A stretch of DNA of 16,770 nt from Verrucomicrobiota bacterium (GTDB taxonomy: Bacteria; Verrucomicrobiota; Verrucomicrobiia; Opitutales; Opitutaceae), in NCBI GenBank assembly GCA_023443455.1, contig JAEZUE010000008.1, forward strand, positions 1 to 16,770, in the 5' to 3' direction. Under the pieces are notes generated by a model. The model was not told where the DNA came from, did no database searches, and saw only the letters and a list, made by a program, of their open reading frames with translations. The position numbers and the translations under genes are program-made. Positions 6,352 through 16,279 of this stretch are shown here, in pieces; positions within the stretch are counted from its first letter, which is position 1, and each line of letters opens with the position of its first letter.

Positions 6352-7695
6352 ATGAATACCTTCGGAGTGGGCCGGGTCTGGGCGGCGGTGGGCGCGTGGC
6401 GGTTGTTCGTGCGCTGTCCGGTGGGGTTGCCGTGGTTCCGCTTCCGGCGGGATCCCGGCGAGCACGGGCAGTTGTTGTGCCGGGTGCAGGAGCGGGAGCG
6501 GGAGCGCGTGGCCGGCCGCTCGCGGACGAAGGCGGCGCTCGCGGTGCTGTTGTGGCTGGCGCTCGGGGTGCGGGAGCTGTGGCGCCACCACCGGCAATAC
6601 CGGCATCTGGCGCGCGGCGACCCGTCGGCGCCGGGACCATGGGTCCGGCTCGGGCAGGCGATCCGGGCGTGGCTCGGCGACAACATCAGCCCGCACGAGT
6701 ATTATCGCTACCGGCTCTACCGGCGGGAGAACTGGATACGGCGGTCCGCCTATTTCCTGGCGTGGCAGAGCCATCCGTTGCTGGTCGAGCTCGACGCGGC
6801 GAGGGCGGGCGAGGTGGCGCGCGCGAAGGACAAGCTGTGTTTCTGGCAACGTTGCCGCGAGCTGGGCTTGCCGACGGTGCCCGTCGTGGCGGCGGCGCGG
6901 GCCGGGCGGCTGGTCGAGCCCTTGGGGCGGGAGCTGCCCGCGGAGGATCTGGTCATGAAGCCGGTCGACGGATACGGAGGCCTCGGGGTCGAGTTCTTCT
7001 TCCGGGTGTCGTCGCTCGAATCATGGACGGATGGCACGCGGGGCTTCACCGCCGGGGAGTTGTTGGCCCGCCTGTGCGAACGTGCCGGCGCCGGTGGTGC
7101 GATCCTGCAACCGCGGGTGGCGAACCATCCGGCGACCGAGGTGATCTCGAACGGCTTCCTCGTGACCCTGCGCCTGGTCAGCGGACGTTTCCCGGGTGGG
7201 GCTCCGTTCCTGGTGGCGGCCGCGTGCCGGATGCCCGCCGGAGCGGGGCGAGTGGCCAACCTGAGCGGCGGCCCGGTGGTGGCGGCGATCGAGCTCGAGA
7301 CGGGACGGTTGGCGGCGGCGGAACGGGCGTTCCCCGGTGAAGGACTGTTCGAGTTGCATCCCGATTCGGGCGGGCGCATCGCCGGCCGGCCGTTGCCCTT
7401 CTGGGAAGAATCCTGCGAGCTGGTGCTCGAGGCCCATCGGGCGTTCGGGGCGTTCCCGAGCATCGGTTGGGACGTGGTGCTCACGCCGGACGGGCCGTTG
7501 CTGCTCGAGTTCAACACGCTTTGGGCGCCGTCGATCCTGCAGGTGCACGGCCACGCACCGTTGGGCTCGACGTTGGCTTCCGCCTGCCTGCTCGCGCATT
7601 GGCGTGCCCTGCGCGGAGAGGGTGGGCAGGGTGGCGCGGGGGCGGATGCTTCGGTGGGGCGTCGGGCGGCGGCTCGCCGTGCCGTGCCCGCCTAG
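6352..7695 (+). CDS. ATP-grasp protein, sugar-transfer-associated type
   Basis: A 447-aa protein whose C-terminal two thirds look like the sugar-transfer-associated ATP-grasp family (ATPgrasp_ST). Such enzymes use ATP to form an acyl-phosphate and ligate a carboxylate to an amine or thiol. Visible: DLVMKPVDGYGGLGV with nucleotide-binding Lys203 and a Gly-rich loop; PRVANHP and a substrate-side SNGFLVTLRLVSG; and the metal-binding LLLEFNTLWAP (E386, N388). A Pro/Lys-type lid, ELGLPTVPVVA (about 170-180), starts the first subdomain. Residues 1-100 are basic with one hydrophobic patch (ALAVLLWLALGV, about 65-76) that may be a membrane-associated helix. The family is often found near capsule or exopolysaccharide genes, but no such genes are present here. 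Its stop codon overlaps that of the convergent MATE gene (CTAG, 7692-7695). Substrate unknown. Confidence 0.85.
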   Translation: MNTFGVGRVWAAVGAWRLFVRCPVGLPWFRFRRDPGEHGQLLCRVQERERERVAGRSRTKAALAVLLWLALGVRELWRHHRQYRHLARGDPSAPGPWVRLGQAIRAWLGDNISPHEYYRYRLYRRENWIRRSAYFLAWQSHPLLVELDAARAGEVARAKDKLCFWQRCRELGLPTVPVVAAARAGRLVEPLGRELPAEDLVMKPVDGYGGLGVEFFFRVSSLESWTDGTRGFTAGELLARLCERAGAGGAILQPRVANHPATEVISNGFLVTLRLVSGRFPGGAPFLVAAACRMPAGAGRVANLSGGPVVAAIELETGRLAAAERAFPGEGLFELHPDSGGRIAGRPLPFWEESCELVLEAHRAFGAFPSIGWDVVLTPDGPLLLEFNTLWAPSILQVHGHAPLGSTLASACLLAHWRALRGEGGQGGAGADASVGRRAAARRAVPA

Positions 7696-9041
7696 TTGCT
7701 GCCGATCGGAGCGCGGGTCAGCCCGGCGAAGCGCACGACCAGCATCACGGCGCAGAGCGCGAGCCCCGTGGCCATGCCCGACCAGACACCGATGGGGCCG
7801 AGGTCGGCGGCGAAGCCGAGGGACCATGCCGCCGGGATCGCACACAGCCAGTAGCCGAGGAAGGTGATGAGGGTGGGCCGGCGGATGTCGGCCAGGCCGC
7901 GGAGTGCGCCCATGGCGGTGACTTGGGTGCCGTCGAAAATCTGGAAGGCTCCCACGACGATGAGGAGTTTGGTGGCGAGAGCGACCACGGCCTGATCGTG
8001 GATGAAGCTGGAGGCGATGGCCGGGCCGAGGCAGACGAATCCGGCTCCGAAACACGTCATGATCGCAGCCGAACTGCCGATCCCGCCGAAGCCGATCACG
8101 CGCAGCAGATGGTCGTGGCCGGCACCGCGAGCGTGTCCGATGCGAACGGCGAGGGCATGCGACACTCCCAACGGGAACATGAATGTCGTGGAGGCGCAGT
8201 TGAGCGCGACCTGGTGGGCGGCGAGGGCAACGGTGCCCAGCCAGCCCATGAAAATCGCGCTGATCGAGAACAGGGAGGACTCGAAGAACAGCTGGAGGCT
8301 GACGGGCCACCCCTGCCGGAGCTGGGCCCGGAGTTCCGCGCGGTCGATCGGCGCGGTCCAGCGGGCCGGTCGGGAATCGGCGAAGGTGCGGCTGCGTTCG
8401 AGGTGGAGAAACAGCCCGGTGAATACGGTGAGCCGCGAGATCAGGGTGGCCCAGCCTGCGCCGGTGAGCCCGAGCGCGGGTGCGCCGAGGTGACCGTAGA
8501 TGAGCACCCAGTTGAGGAACACGTTCAGCCCCACGCCGCCGAGTACCCAATACAGCGGGATCCACGGGCGATGCAGCGCCTCGTAGAAGTTTTTCACGGC
8601 GAGCTGCGCCAGCGCCGGAAGCAGCGACCAGGCGACGATCACGAGGTAGGGCCGCGCTGCGGCGGCCACTTCGGGTGGTTGGCCGAAAAACGCGAGGTGG
8701 CCGGCGAGCAGCGAGAGTATTCCAGCTAGCACGACGGCCGCGCCGACACCGAGCAGCAGACCGTGCCGCAGGGCTTGGCCGGCGTCGCCGTGGCGATCGG
8801 CCCCGTGCGCTTCGGCGGCGCGTACTGCGACCGGGGTGAGCAGGCCGATCCCGATCAGCAGAGCTACGGCGAAGACCGCGCCGGCGAAGGCGGAGCCCGC
8901 CAGCGGCACCGCGCCGACGCGGCCGATCATGATGCTGTCGGTCAGGCCCAGCAGGATCTGGCCGACGTGCCCCGCCGTGATCGGCAGGGCCAGGCGGAGC
9001 GTCGGGCGCAGTTCGCGCAGGACTTCGGCTCGGGCGGACAT
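7692..9041 (-). CDS. MATE family multidrug/metabolite exporter
   Basis: A 449-aa polytopic membrane protein of the NorM branch of the MATE family, with twelve hydrophobic segments in two homologous halves. It would export cationic drugs or metabolites in exchange for Na+ or H+. Family signatures include ITAGHVGQILLGLTDSIMIG near the start, KNFYEALHRP between helices, GWPVSLQLFFESSLFS opening the second half, AAHQVALNCASTTFMFPLGV, and DGTQVTAMGALRGLADIRRP. The ATG at 9041 is preferred over an ATG 75 nt upstream because it gives the usual short cytoplasmic lead before helix 1. It stands alone on the minus strand and meets the ATP-grasp gene tail to tail. Drug versus endogenous substrate cannot be decided. 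Confidence 0.93.
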   Translation of the reverse strand: MSARAEVLRELRPTLRLALPITAGHVGQILLGLTDSIMIGRVGAVPLAGSAFAGAVFAVALLIGIGLLTPVAVRAAEAHGADRHGDAGQALRHGLLLGVGAAVVLAGILSLLAGHLAFFGQPPEVAAAARPYLVIVAWSLLPALAQLAVKNFYEALHRPWIPLYWVLGGVGLNVFLNWVLIYGHLGAPALGLTGAGWATLISRLTVFTGLFLHLERSRTFADSRPARWTAPIDRAELRAQLRQGWPVSLQLFFESSLFSISAIFMGWLGTVALAAHQVALNCASTTFMFPLGVSHALAVRIGHARGAGHDHLLRVIGFGGIGSSAAIMTCFGAGFVCLGPAIASSFIHDQAVVALATKLLIVVGAFQIFDGTQVTAMGALRGLADIRRPTLITFLGYWLCAIPAAWSLGFAADLGPIGVWSGMATGLALCAVMLVVRFAGLTRAPIGSN

Positions 9042-9424
9042 GGGCGGATTTGGGACGTGATGTCGCCGGACATCAACGGCACAAAATCCCGGATTGGCCG
9101 TTGGCCGCATGGTCATGGCGACTCGTCGCGTGGTCGGTGAAAGATGTTTCGGCAGATGACGCTATGCCGGAAGGGCGGGGGCGCCTCCGCCATCGACGCC
9201 AACGGTTCAATCGCCCCTCAGGCTGGCGTGTGTGTATGCGCCCAGGGAGTGCGTGCGCAGAAAATGGCCTGCCGGTTCGCTGTTGGTGCCCGCCCTGCCG
9301 CGCGTCGGGTGGTGGTGATTGTTGCGGCCGAGGGTGCCCGCTTTTTGGTTTCGCGTGCAGCCCCGTTTCCACGGCCCGCATGGAGAGTCGTCCACGGGGC
9401 GTGAGCCGTTCCCGCTCGAGTCCG
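9042..9424. other. Intergenic region without a recognised gene
   Basis: This 383-bp stretch lies between the MATE gene start and the first long palindrome. Small reading frames occur on both strands (for example 9144-9404 plus), but they are Arg/Ala/Val-rich with no family features and I do not call them. It should contain the MATE promoter. It includes one REP-like hairpin at 9174-9191 and otherwise nothing I can name. Confidence 0.55.
9174..9191. repeat. REP-like short hairpin
   Basis: GGCGGGGGC (9174-9182) directly abuts GCCTCCGCC (9183-9191); eight of nine positions are complementary. It has the GGGGGCGCCT core seen in copy A2 of the REP-like unit and lies in non-coding DNA upstream of the MATE gene. 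Function unknown. Confidence 0.4.
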
Positions 9425-9458
9425 ACCGTATACGTTCACGGCCGTGAACGTATACGGT
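9425..9458. repeat. Long perfect palindrome P1 (34 bp)
   Basis: A gapless 34-bp perfect palindrome centred on 9441/9442. Each arm reads ACCGTATACGTTCACGG. It begins 26 nt after the stop of the PaaX-like gene. The centre GTTCACGGCCGTGAAC is identical in P2 and P3. A transcript running through it could fold a 17-bp stem, though a gapless palindrome must sacrifice central pairs for a loop. No T tract follows on either strand, so an intrinsic terminator is unlikely. It may be an operator for the adjacent PaaX-like regulator or an end of a small element. Confidence 0.85.
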
Positions 9459-9484
9459 GTGGCGGCTGGTGCGGGGGCGTTGTG

Positions 9485-10255
9485 TCAAGTGCCCGGGGCG
9501 TGTAGTGCCCGGCGGAGCTGGATGCGGCGTTGGCGGTGGACTTCCTGGCCGAGATAGCCGGGGGGAAGGAGCTCGGTTGGGAGGAGTGGGTCGAGGTCGA
9601 GGGCGTGTTGCCATGCGTCCCGTTCTTCGCGCAACCACGCCCGCCAGCACTGCGGCGGGGCGTCGTCGGCTGGGGGGTGGGCGAGGAGTTGCAGGCACTC
9701 GCGGTGCGCTTGCCCGATACGGGCGAAGTCCCATGCTCCGGCGACCAAAGAGGCGTCCGATTCGCCGGTGAAGGGTCGGCCCTCGAAGAAGAGCAGTGCC
9801 TCGGGGTTGGCGGTCATCTTTCGCATCGTCGTGCGCAGGTCCTCGAGCGAATCCGGCGAGATCCAGACGCTGCCCTGCAGGTATCCAAGCCGATGGAGGC
9901 GCAGCGTGTGACGGAGCCGGTCTCTCGTGGAGCGATCCTGTTCGGCCACATCGAAAAGCACCATCCGCCACTGGTGGTCCCATGCACGAGCCCATCGGTC
10001 GTCGGGAGAACAACGGCTGCGTGCGATACGCAGGCCTTCCTCGGTGAGTCGGAGCACCCTCGGGTCGGTCGGTTCCGGCAGAGTGAGCACGCCTCGAGCG
10101 GCGAGGGTGCGCAGTTTTCGCTCGAGGGGTTCGTCGTCGTAGGAACTCAGGAAGCGCCCCACCGAGGGCGAGGCGAGCGTCCAGAGGGCGTCGCCGACGA
10201 CATCGGCGAGGCATTCGAGGAAGATGCGGGTATCGAGGCGGAAGTTTTTCGGCAT
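9485..10255 (-). CDS. PaaX-like transcriptional regulator with Cas2-like middle domain
   Basis: A 256-aa protein with PaaX-family architecture. The N-terminal ~80 residues are a winged-helix DNA-binding domain (SVGRFLSSYDDEPLERKLRT, RGVLTL, LRLTEEG). The middle domain (about 92-160) starts WDHQWRMVLFDVAEQDR and continues LGYLQGSVWISP; this is the Cas2-like ferredoxin fold typical of PaaX, including Asp102 at the place of the Cas2 catalytic Asp. The C-terminal part carries AWDFARIGQAHRECLQLL and ends with LLPTELLPPGYLGQ, matching the LLP..W.G ending of PaaX proteins. PaaX itself represses phenylacetate catabolism and senses phenylacetyl-CoA, but no paa genes are here, so the ligand is open. 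Long palindromes lie 25 nt before its start and 26 nt after its stop, which strongly suggests autoregulation. No clear ribosome-binding site is visible. Confidence 0.82.
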   Translation of the reverse strand: MPKNFRLDTRIFLECLADVVGDALWTLASPSVGRFLSSYDDEPLERKLRTLAARGVLTLPEPTDPRVLRLTEEGLRIARSRCSPDDRWARAWDHQWRMVLFDVAEQDRSTRDRLRHTLRLHRLGYLQGSVWISPDSLEDLRTTMRKMTANPEALLFFEGRPFTGESDASLVAGAWDFARIGQAHRECLQLLAHPPADDAPPQCWRAWLREERDAWQHALDLDPLLPTELLPPGYLGQEVHRQRRIQLRRALHAPGT

Positions 10256-10280
10256 GGCCCAGACAGGGACGTCGTGGGGG

Positions 10281-10324
10281 GCTCAACCGTTTAGGTTCAC
10301 GGCCGTGAACCTAAACGGTTGAGC
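10281..10324. promoter_or_regulatory. Long perfect palindrome P2 (44 bp), probable autoregulatory operator
   Basis: A gapless 44-bp perfect palindrome centred on 10302/10303. Each arm contains ACCGTTTAGGTTCACGG preceded by GCTCA. It ends 25 nt upstream of the ATG of the PaaX-like gene, where a promoter and operator are expected. It shares the central 16 bp and the outer ACCGT with P1 and P3. A 22-bp arm is far longer than most dimer operators, so tetramer binding or a structural (cruciform or hairpin) role is possible. The operator reading is inference; the palindrome is directly seen. Confidence 0.8.
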
Positions 10325-10329
10325 GGAAA

Positions 10330-10366
10330 TTGCCAGTGATGGCGTGGTTTGCCGTTGATGGCGTGG
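10330..10366. repeat. Two-copy tandem repeat, 19-bp period
   Basis: TTGCCAGTGATGGCGTGG (10330-10347) is followed one base later by TTGCCGTTGATGGCGTGG (10349-10366), with 16 of 18 bases identical. It begins 6 bp from P2, in the regulatory space between the PaaX-like gene and nifJ. A period of 19 bp, close to two helical turns, would place two copies of a binding site on nearly the same DNA face. No known factor is assigned. Confidence 0.5.
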
Positions 10367-10465
10367 GGCCCGTTGTCGCTCGGGCGTCCTCTCGAGAGCC
10401 CGCGGCCTGTGCGCCCCGCGGCCAGCATGATGAGGGTGGCGGCCGCTGCGCTGGGCGGGGGACCT

Positions 10466-10503
10466 AAACCGTATAGGTTCACGGCCGTGAACTTATACGG
10501 TTT
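10466..10503. promoter_or_regulatory. Long near-perfect palindrome P3 (38 bp) upstream of nifJ
   Basis: A 38-bp palindrome centred on 10484/10485 with one non-complementary pair (G10476 and T10493). The left arm contains ACCGTATAGGTTCACGG; the right arm, read on the other strand, contains ACCGTATAAGTTCACGG. It shares the 16-bp core with P1 and P2. It lies 211 bp before the chosen nifJ start and about 210 bp from the PaaX-like start, so it could act on either gene. The odd pair would be a G:U wobble in a plus-strand RNA but a C:A mismatch in a minus-strand RNA. The rest of 10504-10714 holds no gene that I can support and should contain the nifJ promoter. Confidence 0.75.
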
Positions 10504-10714
10504 CCTTTAGGGACGCGCCTTGAGCGGTGCGGTCCGGCGTGGTGTTGGGCGTGCGAGGGGCACGGCGCGTGCGGGGGCTTGCTCGAGGTCAAGGAGGGGG
10601 GCTGCCGCGCAAAAAACGAGTAGCCTTTCGCAAGTCTTGGCGAGCCGGGGATGGCGCCCGTGTGCAATACTGCCCCATTAGTCGGAAAGTCTTTCAACCA
10701 ACCACCCATTCGCC

Positions 10715-14296
<3,582 letters not shown>

Positions 14297-14337
14297 CCGG
14301 AGGCCGCGATGTTCGTTCGCAACCAGTAAGTTTCGCG

Positions 14338-14368
14338 GGGCGGCACCGGTCACGGTGCCGCCCTTTTT
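14338..14368 (+). terminator. Intrinsic terminator of nifJ
   Basis: A perfect 11-bp stem, GGGCGGCACCG (14338-14348) and CGGTGCCGCCC (14353-14363), with loop GTCA, followed by TTTTT (14364-14368). It starts 41 nt after the nifJ stop. This is a textbook rho-independent terminator and implies that the following flavoprotein gene has its own promoter or depends on read-through. Confidence 0.9.
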
Positions 14369-14489
14369 CTCGTTCCGCCCGTTGCGCTCCACCCGCGCGG
14401 CGCTTTCCTGCTCCCAGCAACCAGTTTCCGCGGACACCCGGCCCCGGGCCGGCACTCCCGAATCCTTAAACTCGAAACCCGAACCACCC

Positions 14490-15488
14490 ATGGCCCTCGA
14501 CCTCTCCACCACCTACCTCGGTCTCAAGCTCGCCAACCCGATCATGCCCGGCGCCTCCCCGCTGGTCGACAACCTCGACCGCGTGAAGGCGCTCGAGGAC
14601 GCCGGCGCCTCCGCCATCGTCCTGCACTCGCTCTTCGAGGAGCAGATCGACCGCGAGATGAAGGCCGAATACGCCCACCTGCGCCGCCACGAGGACGTCT
14701 TCGCCGAGGCCGCCAACTTCTTCCCGGAGAGCGACGACTACGCGCTCGGCCCGCAGGAGTACCTCGAGCACATCCGCAAGGTGAAGGAGAGCTGCAAGCT
14801 CCCCCTCATCGCCTCGCTCAACGGCACGCAGATCGGCGGCTGGGTCGAATACGCCAACCTCATCCAGCAGGCCGGCGCTGACGCACTCGAGCTCAACCTG
14901 TACTACCTCGCCACCGACGGCGCCGTCTCCGGCGAGGAGGTCGAGACCGACGTGCTCGAGATCGTGCGCACCGTGAAGGCCGGCGTGAAGATCCCGGTCG
15001 CGGTGAAGCTTTCGCCTTTCTTCTCGTCGATGGCCCACCTCGCCAAGGAAGTGGAGCTCAACGGCGCCGACGGCCTCGTGCTCTTCAACCGCTTCTACCA
15101 GCCCGACATCGATCTCGAGGCGCTCGAGGTGATCCCCAAGCTCGACCTCTCCTCGCCCGAGGAGCTCCGCCTGCGCCTGCGTTGGCTCGCGATCCTTTTC
15201 GGACAGGTGAAGATCCCGATGGCCTGCACCGGCGGCGTGCACAGCGCGGCCGATGTCACCAAGGCGATCCTCGCCGGAGCGAGCGTCGTGCAGGTGGTGT
15301 CCGCGATCCTCAAGCACAACCCGGCCGCGATCGGCACGATGCTCGACGGGCTCAAGCGGTGGATGGAGGAGAAGGAGTACGAGTCGATCGCGCAGATGCG
15401 CGGTGCGCTCAGCCTCCAGAACTGCCCGGATCCTTCCGCCTTCGAGCGCGCCAACTACCTCAAGGTCCTCCAGCTCTGGAAGGACTGA
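14490..15488 (+). CDS. Dihydroorotate dehydrogenase-like flavoprotein
   Basis: A 332-aa TIM-barrel protein of the dihydroorotate dehydrogenase family, probably FMN-bound. Family features are the opening TTYLGLKLANPIMPGASPL, the FMN/phosphate side LPLIASLNGT, VAVKLSPFF with the conserved Lys, DGLVLFNRFY, and the phosphate-binding CTGGVHSAADVTKAILAGA. The active-site loop differs: the NLSCPN-type segment that carries the catalytic Cys or Ser is replaced by NLYYLA (residues 136-141). It is therefore unlikely to make orotate. Genes of this type are, as I recall, frequently found next to nifJ, which suggests a redox role tied to pyruvate or ferredoxin metabolism; the true substrate is unknown. The ATG at 14490 matches the typical family N-terminus. 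Codon use is as strongly biased as in nifJ. Independent terminators flank the gene on both sides. Confidence 0.88.
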   Translation: MALDLSTTYLGLKLANPIMPGASPLVDNLDRVKALEDAGASAIVLHSLFEEQIDREMKAEYAHLRRHEDVFAEAANFFPESDDYALGPQEYLEHIRKVKESCKLPLIASLNGTQIGGWVEYANLIQQAGADALELNLYYLATDGAVSGEEVETDVLEIVRTVKAGVKIPVAVKLSPFFSSMAHLAKEVELNGADGLVLFNRFYQPDIDLEALEVIPKLDLSSPEELRLRLRWLAILFGQVKIPMACTGGVHSAADVTKAILAGASVVQVVSAILKHNPAAIGTMLDGLKRWMEEKEYESIAQMRGALSLQNCPDPSAFERANYLKVLQLWKD

Positions 15489-15515
15489 GCGGCGCTCCTC
15501 GAATCCGTTTTCAAC

Positions 15516-15543
15516 GCCCGCCGGGAATCCGGCGGGCTTTTTT
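15516..15543 (+). terminator. Intrinsic terminator of the DHODH-like gene
   Basis: A perfect 9-bp stem, GCCCGCCGG (15516-15524) and CCGGCGGGC (15529-15537), with loop GAAT and a run of six T (15538-15543). It begins 27 nt after the stop of the flavoprotein gene and separates it from the hemolysin-III-like gene. Confidence 0.9.
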
Positions 15544-15583
15544 GCGGATTGGCGCGGACCGTCGATTGGTGAAACTGGCCGCG

Positions 15584-16231
15584 ATGAGCACGGCGCGGCA
15601 CTACACGGTGGGCGAGGAGATCGCCAACAGCATCACGCATGGCGTGGGTGTGCTGCTCGCGATCGCGGCGCTGGTAATCCTCGTCGTGGGCGCGGTGCAG
15701 ATCGGCGACCCGTGGCGGGTGGTGAGCTTTTCGCTCTACGGGGCCTCGCTGGTCTCGCTCTACCTGGCCTCGACCTTGTACCACGCGGTACCGGGCGCGA
15801 AGGCGAAGGCGTGGTTGAAACGCTGTGACCACGCGGCGATCTTCGCGCTCATCGCCGGCACCTACACGCCGATCCTGCTGGTCACGCTGCGTGGGCCGCT
15901 CGGCTGGACGATGGCCGGCATCGTGTGGGGCATCATGGTGGCGGGCATCACGATGAAGTTTCTCTTCATCGATCGTTTCAAACGGCTGCTGCTGGGCGCC
16001 TACGTCGCGATGGGCTGGATCGTGGTGTTCGTGCTGCATGTGCTCTGGCAACGCCTCCCCGGCGGCGCGCTCTGGTGGTTGGTCGCCGGCGGGCTCACCT
16101 ACACGGCCGGCGTGGCATTCTATGTCTGGAAGCGGCTGCCCTATGGCCACGCGATCTGGCACCTCTTCGTGCTCGGCGGCAGCGCCTGCCACTTTTTCTT
16201 TTTCTATCTCCACGTGTTGCCGGGGCGGTGA
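15584..16231 (+). CDS. Hemolysin III / TrhA family membrane protein
   Basis: A 215-aa seven-helix membrane protein of the HlyIII/PAQR (CREST) superfamily. The signature residues are intact: YTVGEEIANSITHGVG at the N-terminus; LASTLYHAVP with the motif Ser and His; CDHAAIFALIAGTYTP with the motif Asp and His; and YGHAIWHLFVLGGSACHFF with the C-terminal His residues. In the superfamily these form a zinc-dependent hydrolase-like site facing the cytoplasm. In bacteria the family (TrhA/YqfA) is linked to membrane-lipid and fluidity homeostasis; haemolysis is a historical name. An alternative GTG lies 15 nt upstream in frame; the ATG is chosen because it begins right before the conserved motif. The gene is monocistronic by context: a strong terminator precedes it and the next gene is convergent. 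Confidence 0.93.
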   Translation: MSTARHYTVGEEIANSITHGVGVLLAIAALVILVVGAVQIGDPWRVVSFSLYGASLVSLYLASTLYHAVPGAKAKAWLKRCDHAAIFALIAGTYTPILLVTLRGPLGWTMAGIVWGIMVAGITMKFLFIDRFKRLLLGAYVAMGWIVVFVLHVLWQRLPGGALWWLVAGGLTYTAGVAFYVWKRLPYGHAIWHLFVLGGSACHFFFFYLHVLPGR

Positions 16232-16279
16232 GGGCAGGCGGTGGTTGGCGGCGACCAGTGGCCGGCCGCCGGCGGGGGA

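Noticed and set aside
9042..9116. A longer start for the MATE protein at 9116
   Set aside because: The extra 25 residues are not hydrophobic and do not resemble MATE N-termini; the ATG at 9041 gives the expected short lead.
9144..9404. A small plus-strand reading frame of 86 codons
   Set aside because: No ribosome-binding site, no recognisable family, and Arg/Ala-rich composition typical of chance frames in GC-rich DNA.
9425..9458. P1 as an intrinsic terminator for the PaaX-like gene
   Set aside because: There is no T tract on the minus-strand downstream side, the palindrome has no loop, and the same core occurs upstream of the gene where a terminator would make no sense.
9425..10503. A CRISPR array or adaptation module, suggested by the Cas2-like domain and repeated palindromes
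   Set aside because: There are only three copies at irregular spacing (about 820 and 140 bp), no spacers, and no Cas1. The protein has the full PaaX architecture.
10637..10671. A sigma-70 promoter for nifJ (TTGGCG with CAATACT)
   Set aside because: The spacing to any -10-like hexamer is about 22-23 bp, too long, and the -10 match is weak; not strong enough to call.
14438..14452. CCGGCCC-C-GGGCCGG as a regulatory hairpin before the DHODH-like gene
   Set aside because: The one-base loop and pure G/C content make it likely to be compositional; I note it only in passing.
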